Source: Gemmatimonadota bacterium (GTDB lineage: Bacteria > Gemmatimonadota > Gemmatimonadetes > Palauibacterales > KS3-K002). From it: a stretch of 48,497 nucleotides of DNA. The notes beneath the pieces were generated by a model that was not told where the DNA came from, made no database searches, and saw only the letters and a program-made list of their open reading frames with translations. Where the stretch lies: positions 2,939,340-2,987,836 of the forward strand of contig CP070823.1 in the NCBI GenBank assembly GCA_020344375.1, written 5' to 3'. Below are positions 40,574-48,497 of the stretch, in pieces. The position numbers were made by a program, and so were the translations under genes. Every line of letters begins with the position of its first letter. Within the stretch, counting starts at the first letter, position 1.

Positions 40574-40996
40574 ATGCCCAAAGGGAATTCGAGCCGTCTC
40601 GCGGCCAAAGCCAACAAGCTGTACTGGGGTACCAGCCGGCCCGCCGGCCACCTGGCGGACGAGCTCGGGATCTCACGCTCCAAGCTCTATGGCCTGATCG
40701 AGCCGCTGCAACTCGACGCCCAGTGCGAGGCCTGCGCGGCACCGCTCATTTTCGGCAGCCGGTCCGATCGCGACGCTGGCCGCGGCCGCTGCCCGGAGTG
40801 CGGCACGGTAGTTGACGTTCCCGCCGAGAGCGCCACCGCTCGACCGGTGAAGGCCGAGCCTCAGCAGACCGATACGCTTGACCTCGCGGCGATCCGCTCC
40901 CGGATCACGCTCCCCGGAACCCGCGAGCTTTGGCTGACCGCCATCGCTGGCGTCGCAGCAGGCCTGCTGGCAACCGCTTGGTGGCGGCGACGCTGA
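40574..40996 (+). CDS. Helix-turn-helix, zinc-ribbon, tail-anchored membrane protein
   Basis: A 140-residue protein of three parts. A helix-turn-helix-like segment at about 20-45 (PAGHLADELGISRSKLYGLI) comes first. A zinc ribbon follows with cysteine pairs C51/C54 and C73/C76 (CEAC and CPEC). After a linker there is one C-terminal membrane helix at about 119-136 (ELWLTAIAGVAAGLLATAW) with a basic end. The order suggests a DNA- or RNA-binding protein tethered to the membrane. I do not recognise the family. ATG 40574 is chosen because the conserved-looking part begins there and the upstream in-frame sequence overlaps the divergent gene. Confidence 0.7.
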   Translation: MPKGNSSRLAAKANKLYWGTSRPAGHLADELGISRSKLYGLIEPLQLDAQCEACAAPLIFGSRSDRDAGRGRCPECGTVVDVPAESATARPVKAEPQQTDTLDLAAIRSRITLPGTRELWLTAIAGVAAGLLATAWWRRR

Positions 40997-41042
40997 GCGA
41001 CCGCAGCGTTGTGACCGCCTGAACCCTCTTACCGACACTGAG

Positions 41043-41825
41043 ATGGAGATCATTCGCGAGCCCAAGGTGACCTTGTTGGCCCGACAGCAGTTCCTGGGAC
41101 ACCCGGACATCGACTGGAAAAGCGACAGCGATATCGATCCACAACAGCTCGTCGAGTTCGCCGGCCGACTCTGTTATATGAGCTTCGGCAAAGACGCCCA
41201 GGTGCTCGGCGGTCACAAAACGATCGAGGGGCGCACGACCAACCAGGGTTACATCGCCAACCTGCTCCAGGTCAAACACGGCAGCGTGCTCGAGCACGCC
41301 GCGTTCACGTTCCTCTTCGAGGGCATCTCCCGAGCCCTCACCCACGAGCTGGTCCGCCACCGGGCAGGCTTCGGCTACTCCCAGCTGTCCCAGCGCTTCG
41401 TGGACGAGTCGAACATCGCGTTCGTGCTCCCGCCCGAGGTCGCCGAGGGCACCCCCGCCTTCGACATCTGGAAAGAGGCCTGCGAGAACTCGCTCCAGCA
41501 CTACCGCAAGCTGCTCGAGCAGGTGACAGAGCAGGTCGCCGATGAGCCGAACGCGACCCTGCGCAGGAAGCGCGCCCGCCAAGCCGCGCGCGCCGTCCTC
41601 CCCAACTCCGCCGAGACCAAGATCGTCGTCACCGCCAACGCCCGCGCCTGGCGCCACTTCATCGAGCTGCGCGCATCGGCCGCCGCCGATGCCGAGATCC
41701 GCAAGCTCGCCATCGCCGTGCTGCGCGTGCTCCAACGTGAGGCGCCAGACATCTTCGGCGACTTCAAGATCGAGCCCCACGAGGATGGCACAGAGACGGC
41801 TTCGACGCCCTACAGCAAGGTCTAG
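41043..41825 (+). CDS. thyX: Flavin-dependent thymidylate synthase ThyX
   Basis: A 260-residue enzyme that methylates dUMP to dTMP using methylene-tetrahydrofolate and FAD/NADPH. The ThyX signature RHRAGFGYSQLS starts at residue 105, preceded by SVLEHAAFTFLFEGISRALTHEL-type segments that line the flavin site (only key residues E84-H85 noted). The histidine-rich QVKHGSVLEHA segment and SQRFV are typical. The spacing between RHR and the serine is one residue longer than the shortest form of the motif, which is a known variant. It presumably supplies thymidylate in place of ThyA. The class III aminotransferase follows after 23 bases. Confidence 0.95.
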   Translation: MEIIREPKVTLLARQQFLGHPDIDWKSDSDIDPQQLVEFAGRLCYMSFGKDAQVLGGHKTIEGRTTNQGYIANLLQVKHGSVLEHAAFTFLFEGISRALTHELVRHRAGFGYSQLSQRFVDESNIAFVLPPEVAEGTPAFDIWKEACENSLQHYRKLLEQVTEQVADEPNATLRRKRARQAARAVLPNSAETKIVVTANARAWRHFIELRASAAADAEIRKLAIAVLRVLQREAPDIFGDFKIEPHEDGTETASTPYSKV

Positions 41826-41848
41826 CCCCGCGACGCTCGCTTGACGCC

Positions 41849-43213
41849 ATGAAGAGACTGCCCGCGGGCGACTTGCTCCCCCGCATTTCCGTCACGCCGC
41901 CGGGCCCCGAGTCGCGCCGGCTCGCTGCCGCCCTGCGCCGCTGCGAGTCGCCCAATGTCACCTATGTCGCCGACGACTTCCCCATCTTCTGGCGCGAGGC
42001 CGGTGGCGCTAACGTCCTCGACGTCGACGGCAACATCTACATCGACCTCACCGCCGGCTTCGGCGTCGCCGCCGCTGGCCACGCCAACATGCGCGTGAAC
42101 GACGCGATCCGGGGGCAACTGGACCGACTCGTGCACGGGCTCGGCGACGTCCATCCTCCTGAGATCAAGGTCACCCTGCTCGAACGGCTCGCCCAGATCA
42201 CGCCCGACGGCCTGACTCAGTCGATCCTGGCCAGCTCCGGGGCCGAGGCGGTCGAGGCAGCGCTCAAGACCGCCCGGCTCGCCAGCGGAGCGCCTGGCGT
42301 GCTCTGCTTCACCGGTGCCTATCACGGGCTGACCTACGGCGCGCTGGCGGTCACCGACGGCGAGGCCTTCCGCGCACCTTTCCAGGACCAGATCAGCGTA
42401 CCGGTCGTGCGCGTGCCTTTCCCCGACCCCTACCGCCCGCCCGCCGAGCTGGCCGGGCACAGCGACCTCGCCCACGGCACACTCGATCTCGTCGCTGAGC
42501 GGCTCGACGCCGGCGCGGACCCCATCGGCGCCGTCATCGTCGAACCCATCCTCGGGCGCGGCGGCGTGGTGATCCCGCCGACAGGCTTTCTTCCCGGCCT
42601 GCGCCAGGAGTGCGATCGCCGCGGCCTGATCCTGATCGTGGACGAGATCTACACCGGCCTCGGCAGGACTGGTAGTTGGTTCGCCTGCGACCACGAGGCT
42701 GTGGTTCCGGATCTCCTCTGCCTCGGTAAGGCCCTGAGCGGTTCCCTCCCCTTCTCCGCTTGCATTGGCCGCCCCGAGATCATGGCCGCCTGGCCGCCCA
42801 GCGAAGGCGCTGCCATCCACACCAGCACGTTCCTCGGCCATCCCCTCGCTTGCGCCGCCGCCCTGGCCCACCTGGACGAGATCCAGGAGCGCGGCCTCGT
42901 CGCCCGATCCGCAGACCTGGGCGAGGAGCTTTTTCGGCGGCTGCAGGCACTCCAGGGGCGTGTGCCTGGGGTCGGCCACGTGCGCGGGCGCGGCCTGCTG
43001 GCAGGAATCGAGCTGGTCCGCGACCCTGACTCCCGCGCGCCGGACTCCAACCGCGCCCACCAGGTCGTTGTTGAGGCCCTGCGCCGCGGTCTCATCCTGC
43101 TGGCGGACGGCCCCGCGGCCAACGTGCTCACCCTCACCCCACCCCTCACCATCAGCGAGGAGCAGCTCGACTTCGGTTTGCGCACGCTCGAGGACTGTCT
43201 CCTCGCGGCCTGA
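41849..43213 (+). CDS. PLP-dependent class III aminotransferase
   Basis: A 454-residue omega-aminotransferase-type enzyme. The cofactor aspartate is in ILIVDEIYTGLGRTG (D265) and the Schiff-base lysine is K294 in CLGKALSGSLPFSA. The SSGAEAVEAALKTAR segment and the GAYHGLTYGAL strand-turn are typical of 4-aminobutyrate, acetylornithine and related aminotransferases. The substrate is not readable. It lies between thyX and the Nfu-like gene on the same strand, with gaps of 23 and 52 bases, so cotranscription is likely. Confidence 0.92.
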   Translation: MKRLPAGDLLPRISVTPPGPESRRLAAALRRCESPNVTYVADDFPIFWREAGGANVLDVDGNIYIDLTAGFGVAAAGHANMRVNDAIRGQLDRLVHGLGDVHPPEIKVTLLERLAQITPDGLTQSILASSGAEAVEAALKTARLASGAPGVLCFTGAYHGLTYGALAVTDGEAFRAPFQDQISVPVVRVPFPDPYRPPAELAGHSDLAHGTLDLVAERLDAGADPIGAVIVEPILGRGGVVIPPTGFLPGLRQECDRRGLILIVDEIYTGLGRTGSWFACDHEAVVPDLLCLGKALSGSLPFSACIGRPEIMAAWPPSEGAAIHTSTFLGHPLACAAALAHLDEIQERGLVARSADLGEELFRRLQALQGRVPGVGHVRGRGLLAGIELVRDPDSRAPDSNRAHQVVVEALRRGLILLADGPAANVLTLTPPLTISEEQLDFGLRTLEDCLLAA

Positions 43214-43265
43214 CCGGTTAGTTTTTCCCCGTTTCCCACGTCCTCCGCATCGACGAGGAGAGGCC

Positions 43266-43541
43266 ATGCCGGACCCGAACATCACGGTTGAGGGCACGCC
43301 TAACCCCAACGCCGCCAAGTTCACCGTGGACCGCAACCTAATAGAGGGCGGGTCCAGTGCGTCCTATTTCGACCCAGAGACCGCCAAGGACGACCCGCTC
43401 GCCAGCAGGCTCTTCTCGGTCGAGGGGGTCGAATCGCTTCTCATCGCAGAGGATTTCGTCACGGTGACCAAGTCCGAAGCCGCTGACTGGGAGGCTCTCG
43501 TCCCGCAGATCGAACAGGCCATCAAGGAGGTGTTATCCTGA
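43266..43541 (+). CDS. Stand-alone Nfu/NifU N-terminal domain protein
   Basis: A 91-residue protein that matches the N-terminal domain of NFU1-type Fe-S carriers (TVEGTPNPNAAKFTV, then LFSVEGVESLLIAEDFVTVTK). The C-terminal NifU-like domain with its CxxC motif is absent, and the protein has no cysteine at all, so it cannot hold a cluster alone. It may be a partner or adaptor for a scaffold encoded elsewhere. The ATG is preceded by GAGGAGAGG. Its stop TGA overlaps the next gene's probable CTG start, and AAGGAGG near its 3' end serves that start. Confidence 0.88.
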   Translation: MPDPNITVEGTPNPNAAKFTVDRNLIEGGSSASYFDPETAKDDPLASRLFSVEGVESLLIAEDFVTVTKSEAADWEALVPQIEQAIKEVLS

Positions 43542-44629
43542 CACGTACGACCCTATTACCGTTGGTGTTCGTCAGCCTGGCCCTCGGCTGCACGGCTCAG
43601 GAGGGCTCCAGATCAGAGGAGAGCCCCGCCAGCGAGCCGCAGGCGAATCTCACGGAGCCCCAAGAGGTCCACCTACGCAACGCGAAGCAGCTGACGTTCG
43701 GAGGCCAGAACGCCGAAGCCTATTTCTCGGCCGATGACCGCTACCTCATCCTTCAGTCCACACACGGCGAGTACGGCTGCGATCAGATCTTCACGCTGCC
43801 CGTGACCGGCGGTGAACTGCAGCTCGTGAGCACCGGGAAAGGCCGCACGACCTGCTCGTATTTCTTCCCCGCAGGCGACAGGATCCTGTACTCGTCAACG
43901 CACCCATACAGTGAGAGCTGCCCACCGCCGCCCGACTACTCCATGGGCTACGTGTGGCCGCTCTATCCGGAATACGAGATCTTCGTCGCCGACCGCGACG
44001 GCGGCAACCTGGTTAAGCTCACCGACACCTGGGGCTACGATGCCGAGGCCACCATCTCACGCGATGGCCAGAAGATCGTATTCACATCGATCCGGAACGG
44101 CGACCTCGACATCTATACGATGAACGCCGACGGCACCGACGTGAAGCAGTTGACGGACGAACTGGGATACGACGGTGGCCCCTTCTTCTCCTACGACGGC
44201 ACGAAGATCGTCTACCGCGCCTACCATCCGGAGGCCGAGGAGGAGCGAGAAGACTACCTCCGGCTGCTGGAACAGAACCTGATCCGGCCCGGCAAGCTAG
44301 ACATCTTCGTCATGGACGCCGACGGGTCGAACAAGCAGCAGCTCACCGACAACGGTACCGCCAACTTCGCGCCCTATTTCTTCCCCAGCGGGCACCGGGT
44401 CATCTTCGCGTCGAACGTGCACGATCCCGGTAGCCGCAACTTCGATCTCTACGCTGTCAATATCGACGGCTCAGACCTGGAGCGCATCACCTATCACGAG
44501 GAGTTCGACGGCTTCCCGATGTTCAACTCGGACGGCAGCAAGCTCGTCTGGGCCTCGAACCGCTTCAACGCGAAGCCGGGCGACACGAACATCTTCATCG
44601 CCGACTGGGTCGACGATCAGGGTCGCTAG
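43538..44629 (+). CDS. TolB/PD40-type beta-propeller lipoprotein, probable CTG start
   Basis: A secreted lipoprotein of 363 residues if translation starts at CTG 43538. The mature part has repeated WD40-like/PD40 beta-propeller blades (FSADDRYLILQST, ISRDGQKIVFTS, FSYDGTKIVYRA, FPSGHRVIFASN, FNSDGSKLVWASN). It resembles TolB-like proteins that bind partners at the outer membrane. The lipobox LALGC gives the lipidated cysteine. From TTG 43562 or GTG 43565 the signal peptide would lack any positive charge and any Shine-Dalgarno. From CTG 43538 it begins LTRTTLLPLVF and has AAGGAGG 7 bases upstream. A hairpin follows the stop. Confidence 0.85.
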   Translation: MTRTTLLPLVFVSLALGCTAQEGSRSEESPASEPQANLTEPQEVHLRNAKQLTFGGQNAEAYFSADDRYLILQSTHGEYGCDQIFTLPVTGGELQLVSTGKGRTTCSYFFPAGDRILYSSTHPYSESCPPPPDYSMGYVWPLYPEYEIFVADRDGGNLVKLTDTWGYDAEATISRDGQKIVFTSIRNGDLDIYTMNADGTDVKQLTDELGYDGGPFFSYDGTKIVYRAYHPEAEEEREDYLRLLEQNLIRPGKLDIFVMDADGSNKQQLTDNGTANFAPYFFPSGHRVIFASNVHDPGSRNFDLYAVNIDGSDLERITYHEEFDGFPMFNSDGSKLVWASNRFNAKPGDTNIFIADWVDDQGR

Positions 44630-44645
44630 CACAACTGCATACACG

Positions 44646-44684
44646 GGACCGCCGGTCGCACTCACCCCACCGGCCGGCGTCCCC
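44646..44684 (+). terminator. Bulged 10-bp hairpin between the propeller lipoprotein and patatin genes
   Basis: GGGAC (44646-44650) and GCCGG (44652-44656), with one bulged C between them, pair with CCGGC (44675-44679) and GTCCC (44680-44684). The loop is 18 bases. It starts 17 bases after the lipoprotein stop and 73 bases before the patatin ATG. There is no U-tract, so terminator or attenuator roles are both possible. Confidence 0.45.
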
Positions 44685-44718
44685 GCACAGCCCTCCACTT
44701 CATTGTAGGACGGAGCCT

Positions 44719-47454
44719 ATGGCTACGCTCGACTGCGCTTCCCAGCTGGAGGCCTACCCCGACGACTTGATCGACAAGGAGCGCGAACACGTCTTCAGCG
44801 CCCTCGACCTCGCAGCGCTCCGCGACACGGACCGCGAGGCGCTGGAGGGGCGCGACTTCCGCGTCGGAATCGCCCTCTCCGGAGGGGGCATCCGCAGCGC
44901 TACCTTCTCGCTCGGCGTCTTCCAGGCGCTCGCCAAGCGTAGACTCCTGCGCTACGTGAGCTATCTGTCCACGGTCTCCGGCGGCGGCTACTTCGGCGGT
45001 TTCTTCGGAGCGCTACTCCAACGCGATCGCAAGGTACTCCTCGGCGATAAGGCCGGAGACGCACCCTACTCGACTCGCGGCCTCGTTTCCGTCCTCGACG
45101 CGGAGCGGATCCTCGCAGATTCCCGGTCCCGGCCTGTCAGGTTCCTGCGCGACAACGGCCGCTACCTCGCGCCCGCCGGCTCCGGCGACCTGCTCACGGG
45201 CGCGGCGGTCGTGCTGCGCAACTGGTTTTCCGTACACGTCTTGATCGGCGTGTTCGCGACCTTCCTCCTCCTGCTCCTGACCATTCTGCGCTACATCCTT
45301 TGGCCCGAAACGCCGAACTTCCTTCGCCTTCCCGAGTCCTGGGGCCATCACCTGCACCTGAGCCCCTTCGTCATTCCGGCGGCAGCGACCCTGGTGCTCG
45401 CAGCGCTCCCCCTTGCCTGGGGCTACTGGATGACGCCCGAGCTCGAGCGCGAGCGCACCTTGGATCGATTGACCGCCCGGCTGCTGCGCTGGATCTCGCC
45501 GGTCCTGATCGCTGCCGCCGCCTTCGCTCTGCCGCAGCTCCGGCCGCAGGCTTTCTCGCCGACGGGGTCGCTGGCGATCCAAGGCCTTGGCCTCATCGCC
45601 GTGCTCACGATCGCTTTCTACGTCCTGATATGGATCCTCGGTTCACTCGGAAAGACGGAGCGAGACGACTGGATCGCTTCCGTGAGGAATCGCTTCTCGG
45701 TCCTCCTCGGGATCAGCCTGGCGGTGTTCCTCGTAGTCCTGCTCGTGGCTTTCGTTGATACGCTGGGCCTCTCGACCTATGCAGCGATCTTCGACCTCTG
45801 GGCGGTTCTTGCCGCGGCCTACAGCGCGCTGCTCGCGGTCGTGGCCATCGGCCGCAAGCTGGCGGTGATCTTCACCCTGAGGACCGAGCTAGAGAGGCGG
45901 CCAGGACTGTCCCTCGCCCTCTTTAGCCACATCGCCGCGTTCGTCATCCTGGCGGCACTGCTCGTGGCCGTCTCAGCCGTCACGCACGCCGTCGCCTGGT
46001 ACGGCGAGCAGCCCTACCACCCGGAAGGGAACACCTTACCCGAGAACTGGCTCATCATCGCCAGCGCTGTGGCCGTGTTCTCCGGTCTGCTCTCGTTCTT
46101 CATGGGGCACGTCTGGTCGTTCGTCAACCGCTCGACGCTGCACCCGCTGTACGAGGCGCGCCTGCGCCGCGCCTACCTGGGCGCCTCGAACCCTGCCCGT
46201 CTCGGCAGGGACGACCCGAGCCCGTCTGTGACGAAGGTGCACAAGGATGACGGCATCGCACTCGCCGAGTACCACCCCGAACGGACGGGGGGCCCCATCC
46301 ATCTCATCAACGTCACCGTGAACCAGACCGTCGGCAGCCGCACGCGTGTCCAGCACAAGGACCGGAAAGGGATGGGGATGGCGATCGGACCCGGCGGCCT
46401 GAGCGTCGGCGCCAGGCACCACGCCCTCTGGACCGCCCAAGGGCCGGTGCCCGGCTGGTGGGACGCCTTGAAGCGGCGTGTGCCTCTATTGGACTTCGCG
46501 CCGGAAGAGCCCGATGATAGAAGGTTCCGCGTATTCCCGGGCCGCTGCAAGCCGGACGAACTCGATCTCGGCCACTGGATCGCCATCTCCGGCGCCGCCT
46601 TCAGCACCGGACTCGGCTATCGCACCAGCCTCGGCCTCAGCCTGCTCGCCGGACTCTTCAACATCCGCCTCGGCTACTGGTGGAGCAGCGGGATCGATCC
46701 CGCGCGCCGCTCCGCCGTCGCCAGACCCTCACGCTTGCAGCCCCTGTGGTCCGCCATCAGGGCACTCTTCCCCGGGCAGCTCGCCCTGCTGGACGAGTGG
46801 CTGGCACGCTTCCACGGCGTCGCCCATCGGCACTGGTACCTCTCCGACGGCGGCCACTACGAGAACCTGGGCGGCTACGAGCTCATCCGCCGCAGGCTGC
46901 CGTTGATCATCATCTGCGACAACGAGCAGGACCGTTCGTACACCTTCGACGGGCTCGCCAACCTTGTGCGCAAAGCACGCAGCGATTTCGGCGCCCACAT
47001 CGAGTTCTTGTCCGACCAGGCACTGAAGAACACAATCACCGACGACGGGCTGCGACGCTGGTTCGGCCCGCTCGGTCATCTGCGCCGCGGCCGCTGGGAC
47101 GATGAGCCCGTGGAGGATCCGGTTACCCGCCAGCGCCGCATCACCCTCGCCGAGGTCGGCATCGAACGTTTCTCTCTCGCCTACGCCGCCCTCGCCGAGA
47201 TCACGTATGCCGACCAGACGAAAGGCAAGTTGCTCTATATCAAGCCGACCATAGTGGGCGCTGAGCCGGCCGACATCCTCCATTATCACAGCGAGCACGC
47301 CGAGTTCCCCCACGAGCCGACCACCGACCAGTTCTTCGACGAGGCCCAGTGGGAGAGCTACCGCACACTCGGAAAGCACATCGCTGATGCATTGTTCGAC
47401 GACACGGTCGTGTCTGGTTGGACGCCCTACAGGGCAATGGTAGGCAACTCGTGA
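44719..47454 (+). CDS. Large membrane patatin-like phospholipase
   Basis: A 911-residue patatin-family lipid acyl hydrolase. The oxyanion loop SGGGIRSATFSLG is at 54-66 and the nucleophile is S87 in STVSGGGYFGG. The partner aspartate is D710 in YLSDGGHYENLGG. Between them lies an insertion of about 600 residues with roughly eight membrane helices (about 172-470), then a soluble segment. The C-terminal 200 residues follow the DGG motif with IIICDNEQDRSYTF. Both catalytic residues are present, so activity is plausible. Substrate and partner are unknown. It is the last gene of the plus-strand group and is convergent with the reductase. Confidence 0.9.
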   Translation: MATLDCASQLEAYPDDLIDKEREHVFSALDLAALRDTDREALEGRDFRVGIALSGGGIRSATFSLGVFQALAKRRLLRYVSYLSTVSGGGYFGGFFGALLQRDRKVLLGDKAGDAPYSTRGLVSVLDAERILADSRSRPVRFLRDNGRYLAPAGSGDLLTGAAVVLRNWFSVHVLIGVFATFLLLLLTILRYILWPETPNFLRLPESWGHHLHLSPFVIPAAATLVLAALPLAWGYWMTPELERERTLDRLTARLLRWISPVLIAAAAFALPQLRPQAFSPTGSLAIQGLGLIAVLTIAFYVLIWILGSLGKTERDDWIASVRNRFSVLLGISLAVFLVVLLVAFVDTLGLSTYAAIFDLWAVLAAAYSALLAVVAIGRKLAVIFTLRTELERRPGLSLALFSHIAAFVILAALLVAVSAVTHAVAWYGEQPYHPEGNTLPENWLIIASAVAVFSGLLSFFMGHVWSFVNRSTLHPLYEARLRRAYLGASNPARLGRDDPSPSVTKVHKDDGIALAEYHPERTGGPIHLINVTVNQTVGSRTRVQHKDRKGMGMAIGPGGLSVGARHHALWTAQGPVPGWWDALKRRVPLLDFAPEEPDDRRFRVFPGRCKPDELDLGHWIAISGAAFSTGLGYRTSLGLSLLAGLFNIRLGYWWSSGIDPARRSAVARPSRLQPLWSAIRALFPGQLALLDEWLARFHGVAHRHWYLSDGGHYENLGGYELIRRRLPLIIICDNEQDRSYTFDGLANLVRKARSDFGAHIEFLSDQALKNTITDDGLRRWFGPLGHLRRGRWDDEPVEDPVTRQRRITLAEVGIERFSLAYAALAEITYADQTKGKLLYIKPTIVGAEPADILHYHSEHAEFPHEPTTDQFFDEAQWESYRTLGKHIADALFDDTVVSGWTPYRAMVGNS

Positions 47455-47463
47455 GCGGCACGC

Positions 47464-48336
47464 CTAACCTTTTTCTTCCTCGACCGCCGCGGGCAGGCCA
47501 ACCCGGTAGCTCGGATACTTCAAGTCGAGCCCGAGATCCTCCTTCAGCAGCAGGCTGCGCACACGCTTGTTGGATAGCTTGCGCCCTAGCCGCGCATCGC
47601 CGAATCGCTCCACCGCATCCGACAATCCTATCCACTCCGGTCTCGGCAACACGTGCAGGTCAGCCGCGAGGTTGGCGAACTCGGAGGCGCGATGCGGCTG
47701 GTCGTCCACGAGGTTATACACCCGGCCGTCGCCGCCCCGCAGCCACGCGGCGATCAGCCCGCTCACCAGGTCGTCCACATGGATGCGGTTCACCCAGGTG
47801 TCATGGTCCTTTACTAAGACGTAGTCGCCACTCTCCAGCGCACGCCTGAGCGTGCGGCCCGGGCCGTAGATGCCGGTGATGCGGCAGACGCGCGTGGGGG
47901 CCTGATCGCTCCGCGCCGCCCCGACGATGATTCGCTCCGCCGCGTGCCGCGCCTCCGCCTCCAGCGTCTCCGGCTTCACCATCGTCGTCTCGTCCACCCA
48001 GTCGCCGCCGCGGTCGCCATACACAGATGTGCTGCTCGCGTAGAGAAAGGCTTCGAGCGGCGCAGCGGCCGCAGCAGCGAGCACTTGCGGCAGGGGGTCG
48101 CCCTCGTCCTGCGGCGGCACGAAGTAGGCGACGAGCGCCAGGCCCAACCTTTCGATGCGCCGCAGCGTCTCCCGATCGTTCAACTCGCCGATGAGAGGCT
48201 CGATTCCCGCCGCCTCGAGCTCGCCCGCTCGCTCCTCACTCCGCGTCGTTCCGACCACGCGGAAGCCCATCCGTAAGAGACGCGCAGCCAGGCGCGTCCC
48301 CGTATAGCCGCAGCCCACGACCAGCGCCCCCTTCAT
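47464..48336 (-). CDS. NAD(P)-binding SDR, YeeZ-like
   Basis: A 290-residue atypical short-chain dehydrogenase-like protein. The N-terminal nucleotide-binding motif is VVGCGYTGTRLA, with G-x-G-x-x-G spacing. An SSTSVYGDRGGDWVDE segment carries the usual serine-tyrosine positions, followed by RITGIYGPGRTL and a C-terminal LKYPSYRVGLPA typical of the YeeZ/GalE-like group. The reaction is not known. The ATG at 48336 overlaps the NUDIX stop as ATGA, so the two genes are coupled. It ends 9 bases from the convergent patatin gene. Confidence 0.88.
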   Translation of the reverse strand: MKGALVVGCGYTGTRLAARLLRMGFRVVGTTRSEERAGELEAAGIEPLIGELNDRETLRRIERLGLALVAYFVPPQDEGDPLPQVLAAAAAAPLEAFLYASSTSVYGDRGGDWVDETTMVKPETLEAEARHAAERIIVGAARSDQAPTRVCRITGIYGPGRTLRRALESGDYVLVKDHDTWVNRIHVDDLVSGLIAAWLRGGDGRVYNLVDDQPHRASEFANLAADLHVLPRPEWIGLSDAVERFGDARLGRKLSNKRVRSLLLKEDLGLDLKYPSYRVGLPAAVEEEKG

Positions 48337-48497
48337 GCCGGGCCGCTCCCACTATAGCCGATCCGATTCAGCACTTCCTCCAGCTGCCCCAGGATGCGCA
48401 GCGTCAGTCCCCAGATCACGTGGCCGCCGTACTCGATGGTCGGAAACTCACGGTCAGGGTGCACGTCCAGCTGCAGCGTACCCCGGAGCGCCTCATC
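48333..48497 (-). CDS. NUDIX hydrolase, CoA-pyrophosphatase-like, C-terminal fragment
   Basis: Only the last 54 codons are in the window. They end in IEYGGHVIWGLTLRILGQL followed by a short helix and tail, the typical C-terminus of NudL/YeaB-type CoA pyrophosphatases. The NUDIX box itself lies beyond the right edge, so the assignment rests on the C-terminal pattern. It is coupled to the downstream reductase gene by an ATGA overlap. Confidence 0.75.
   Translation of the reverse strand, partial: DEALRGTLQLDVHPDREFPTIEYGGHVIWGLTLRILGQLEEVLNRIGYSGSGPA

Noticed and set aside
41355..41393. ThyX signature with one extra residue between RHR and serine as a novelty
   Set aside because: The motif is known in a 7-or-8-residue spacing form, so this is a normal variant.
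41822..43336. A long open frame on the minus strand opposite the class III aminotransferase
   Set aside because: The plus strand encodes a complete enzyme with all motifs. The antisense frame is an artefact of high GC codon use and has no recognisable domain. The same applies to long antisense frames opposite 7539-8756, 12724-13653, 15612-16481 and 18665-19903.
1..48497. CRISPR array, insertion sequence, integrase or prophage
   Set aside because: No regularly spaced direct repeats, transposase, integrase or phage structural gene was seen anywhere in the window.

Overview
The window is a GC-rich (about two thirds G+C), gene-dense bacterial chromosome segment with about 42 protein genes and no recognisable rRNA, tRNA, CRISPR array, IS element or phage gene. 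The gene content points to Gemmatimonadota or a near relative, but this is inference from gene families and not a taxonomic assignment. The pointers are an exported TPR protein with a GWxTD domain, ECF sigma factors in operons with HEAT-repeat or PDZ exported proteins, many GTG/TTG starts, PLP enzymes of several fold types, and ThyX.

Layout. 1-2.2 kb (minus): a BEM46-like alpha/beta hydrolase overlapping an exported M1 aminopeptidase that runs off the left edge. 2.4-6.7 kb (plus): the GWxTD protein, a DUF819 membrane protein and a 2TM-domain protein. 6.8-10.5 kb (minus): a HerA/FtsK-like ATPase, an MscL channel with a zinc ribbon on its tail, and a small anchored protein. 10.7-17.2 kb (plus): a two-gene module of an Eco57I-like DNA methylase and an SNF2-type helicase with no recognisable nuclease; this is the best candidate for an undescribed defence or epigenetic system. 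17.3-22.7 kb (plus): an exported kinase-like protein, membrane proteins, an exported amidohydrolase, a HAD phosphatase and a class I/II aminotransferase.

22.7-25.9 kb (minus): ECF sigma factor, zinc-type anti-sigma factor, exported double-PDZ protein and a membrane protein. 25.9-30.2 kb (minus): four genes that read as a bacterial sphingolipid operon: serine palmitoyltransferase, a GNAT-like candidate ceramide synthase, an NAD-dependent epimerase-like candidate ceramide reductase and an Aur1-like PAP2 headgroup enzyme. 30.4-34.5 kb: a lone pilin-like protein, a DUF59 Fe-S factor, an alpha/beta hydrolase, an M23 lipoprotein and Ada. 34.5-38.0 kb (minus): a translationally coupled operon of ECF sigma factor, a cysteine-free membrane anti-sigma-like protein and two exported HEAT proteins with eleven repeats of one motif between them.

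38.2-40.5 kb: DUF2203 protein, class V aminotransferase and small proteins. 40.6-47.5 kb (plus): a helix-turn-helix/zinc-ribbon tail-anchored protein, ThyX, a class III aminotransferase, a stand-alone Nfu N-terminal domain, a beta-propeller lipoprotein that probably starts at CTG, and a large patatin whose catalytic dyad is split by a membrane domain. The right edge (minus) holds a YeeZ-like reductase and the tail of a NUDIX hydrolase.

Many starts were moved to internal codons where a Shine-Dalgarno sequence, a signal peptide or overlap with a neighbour decides the matter; each entry says why.
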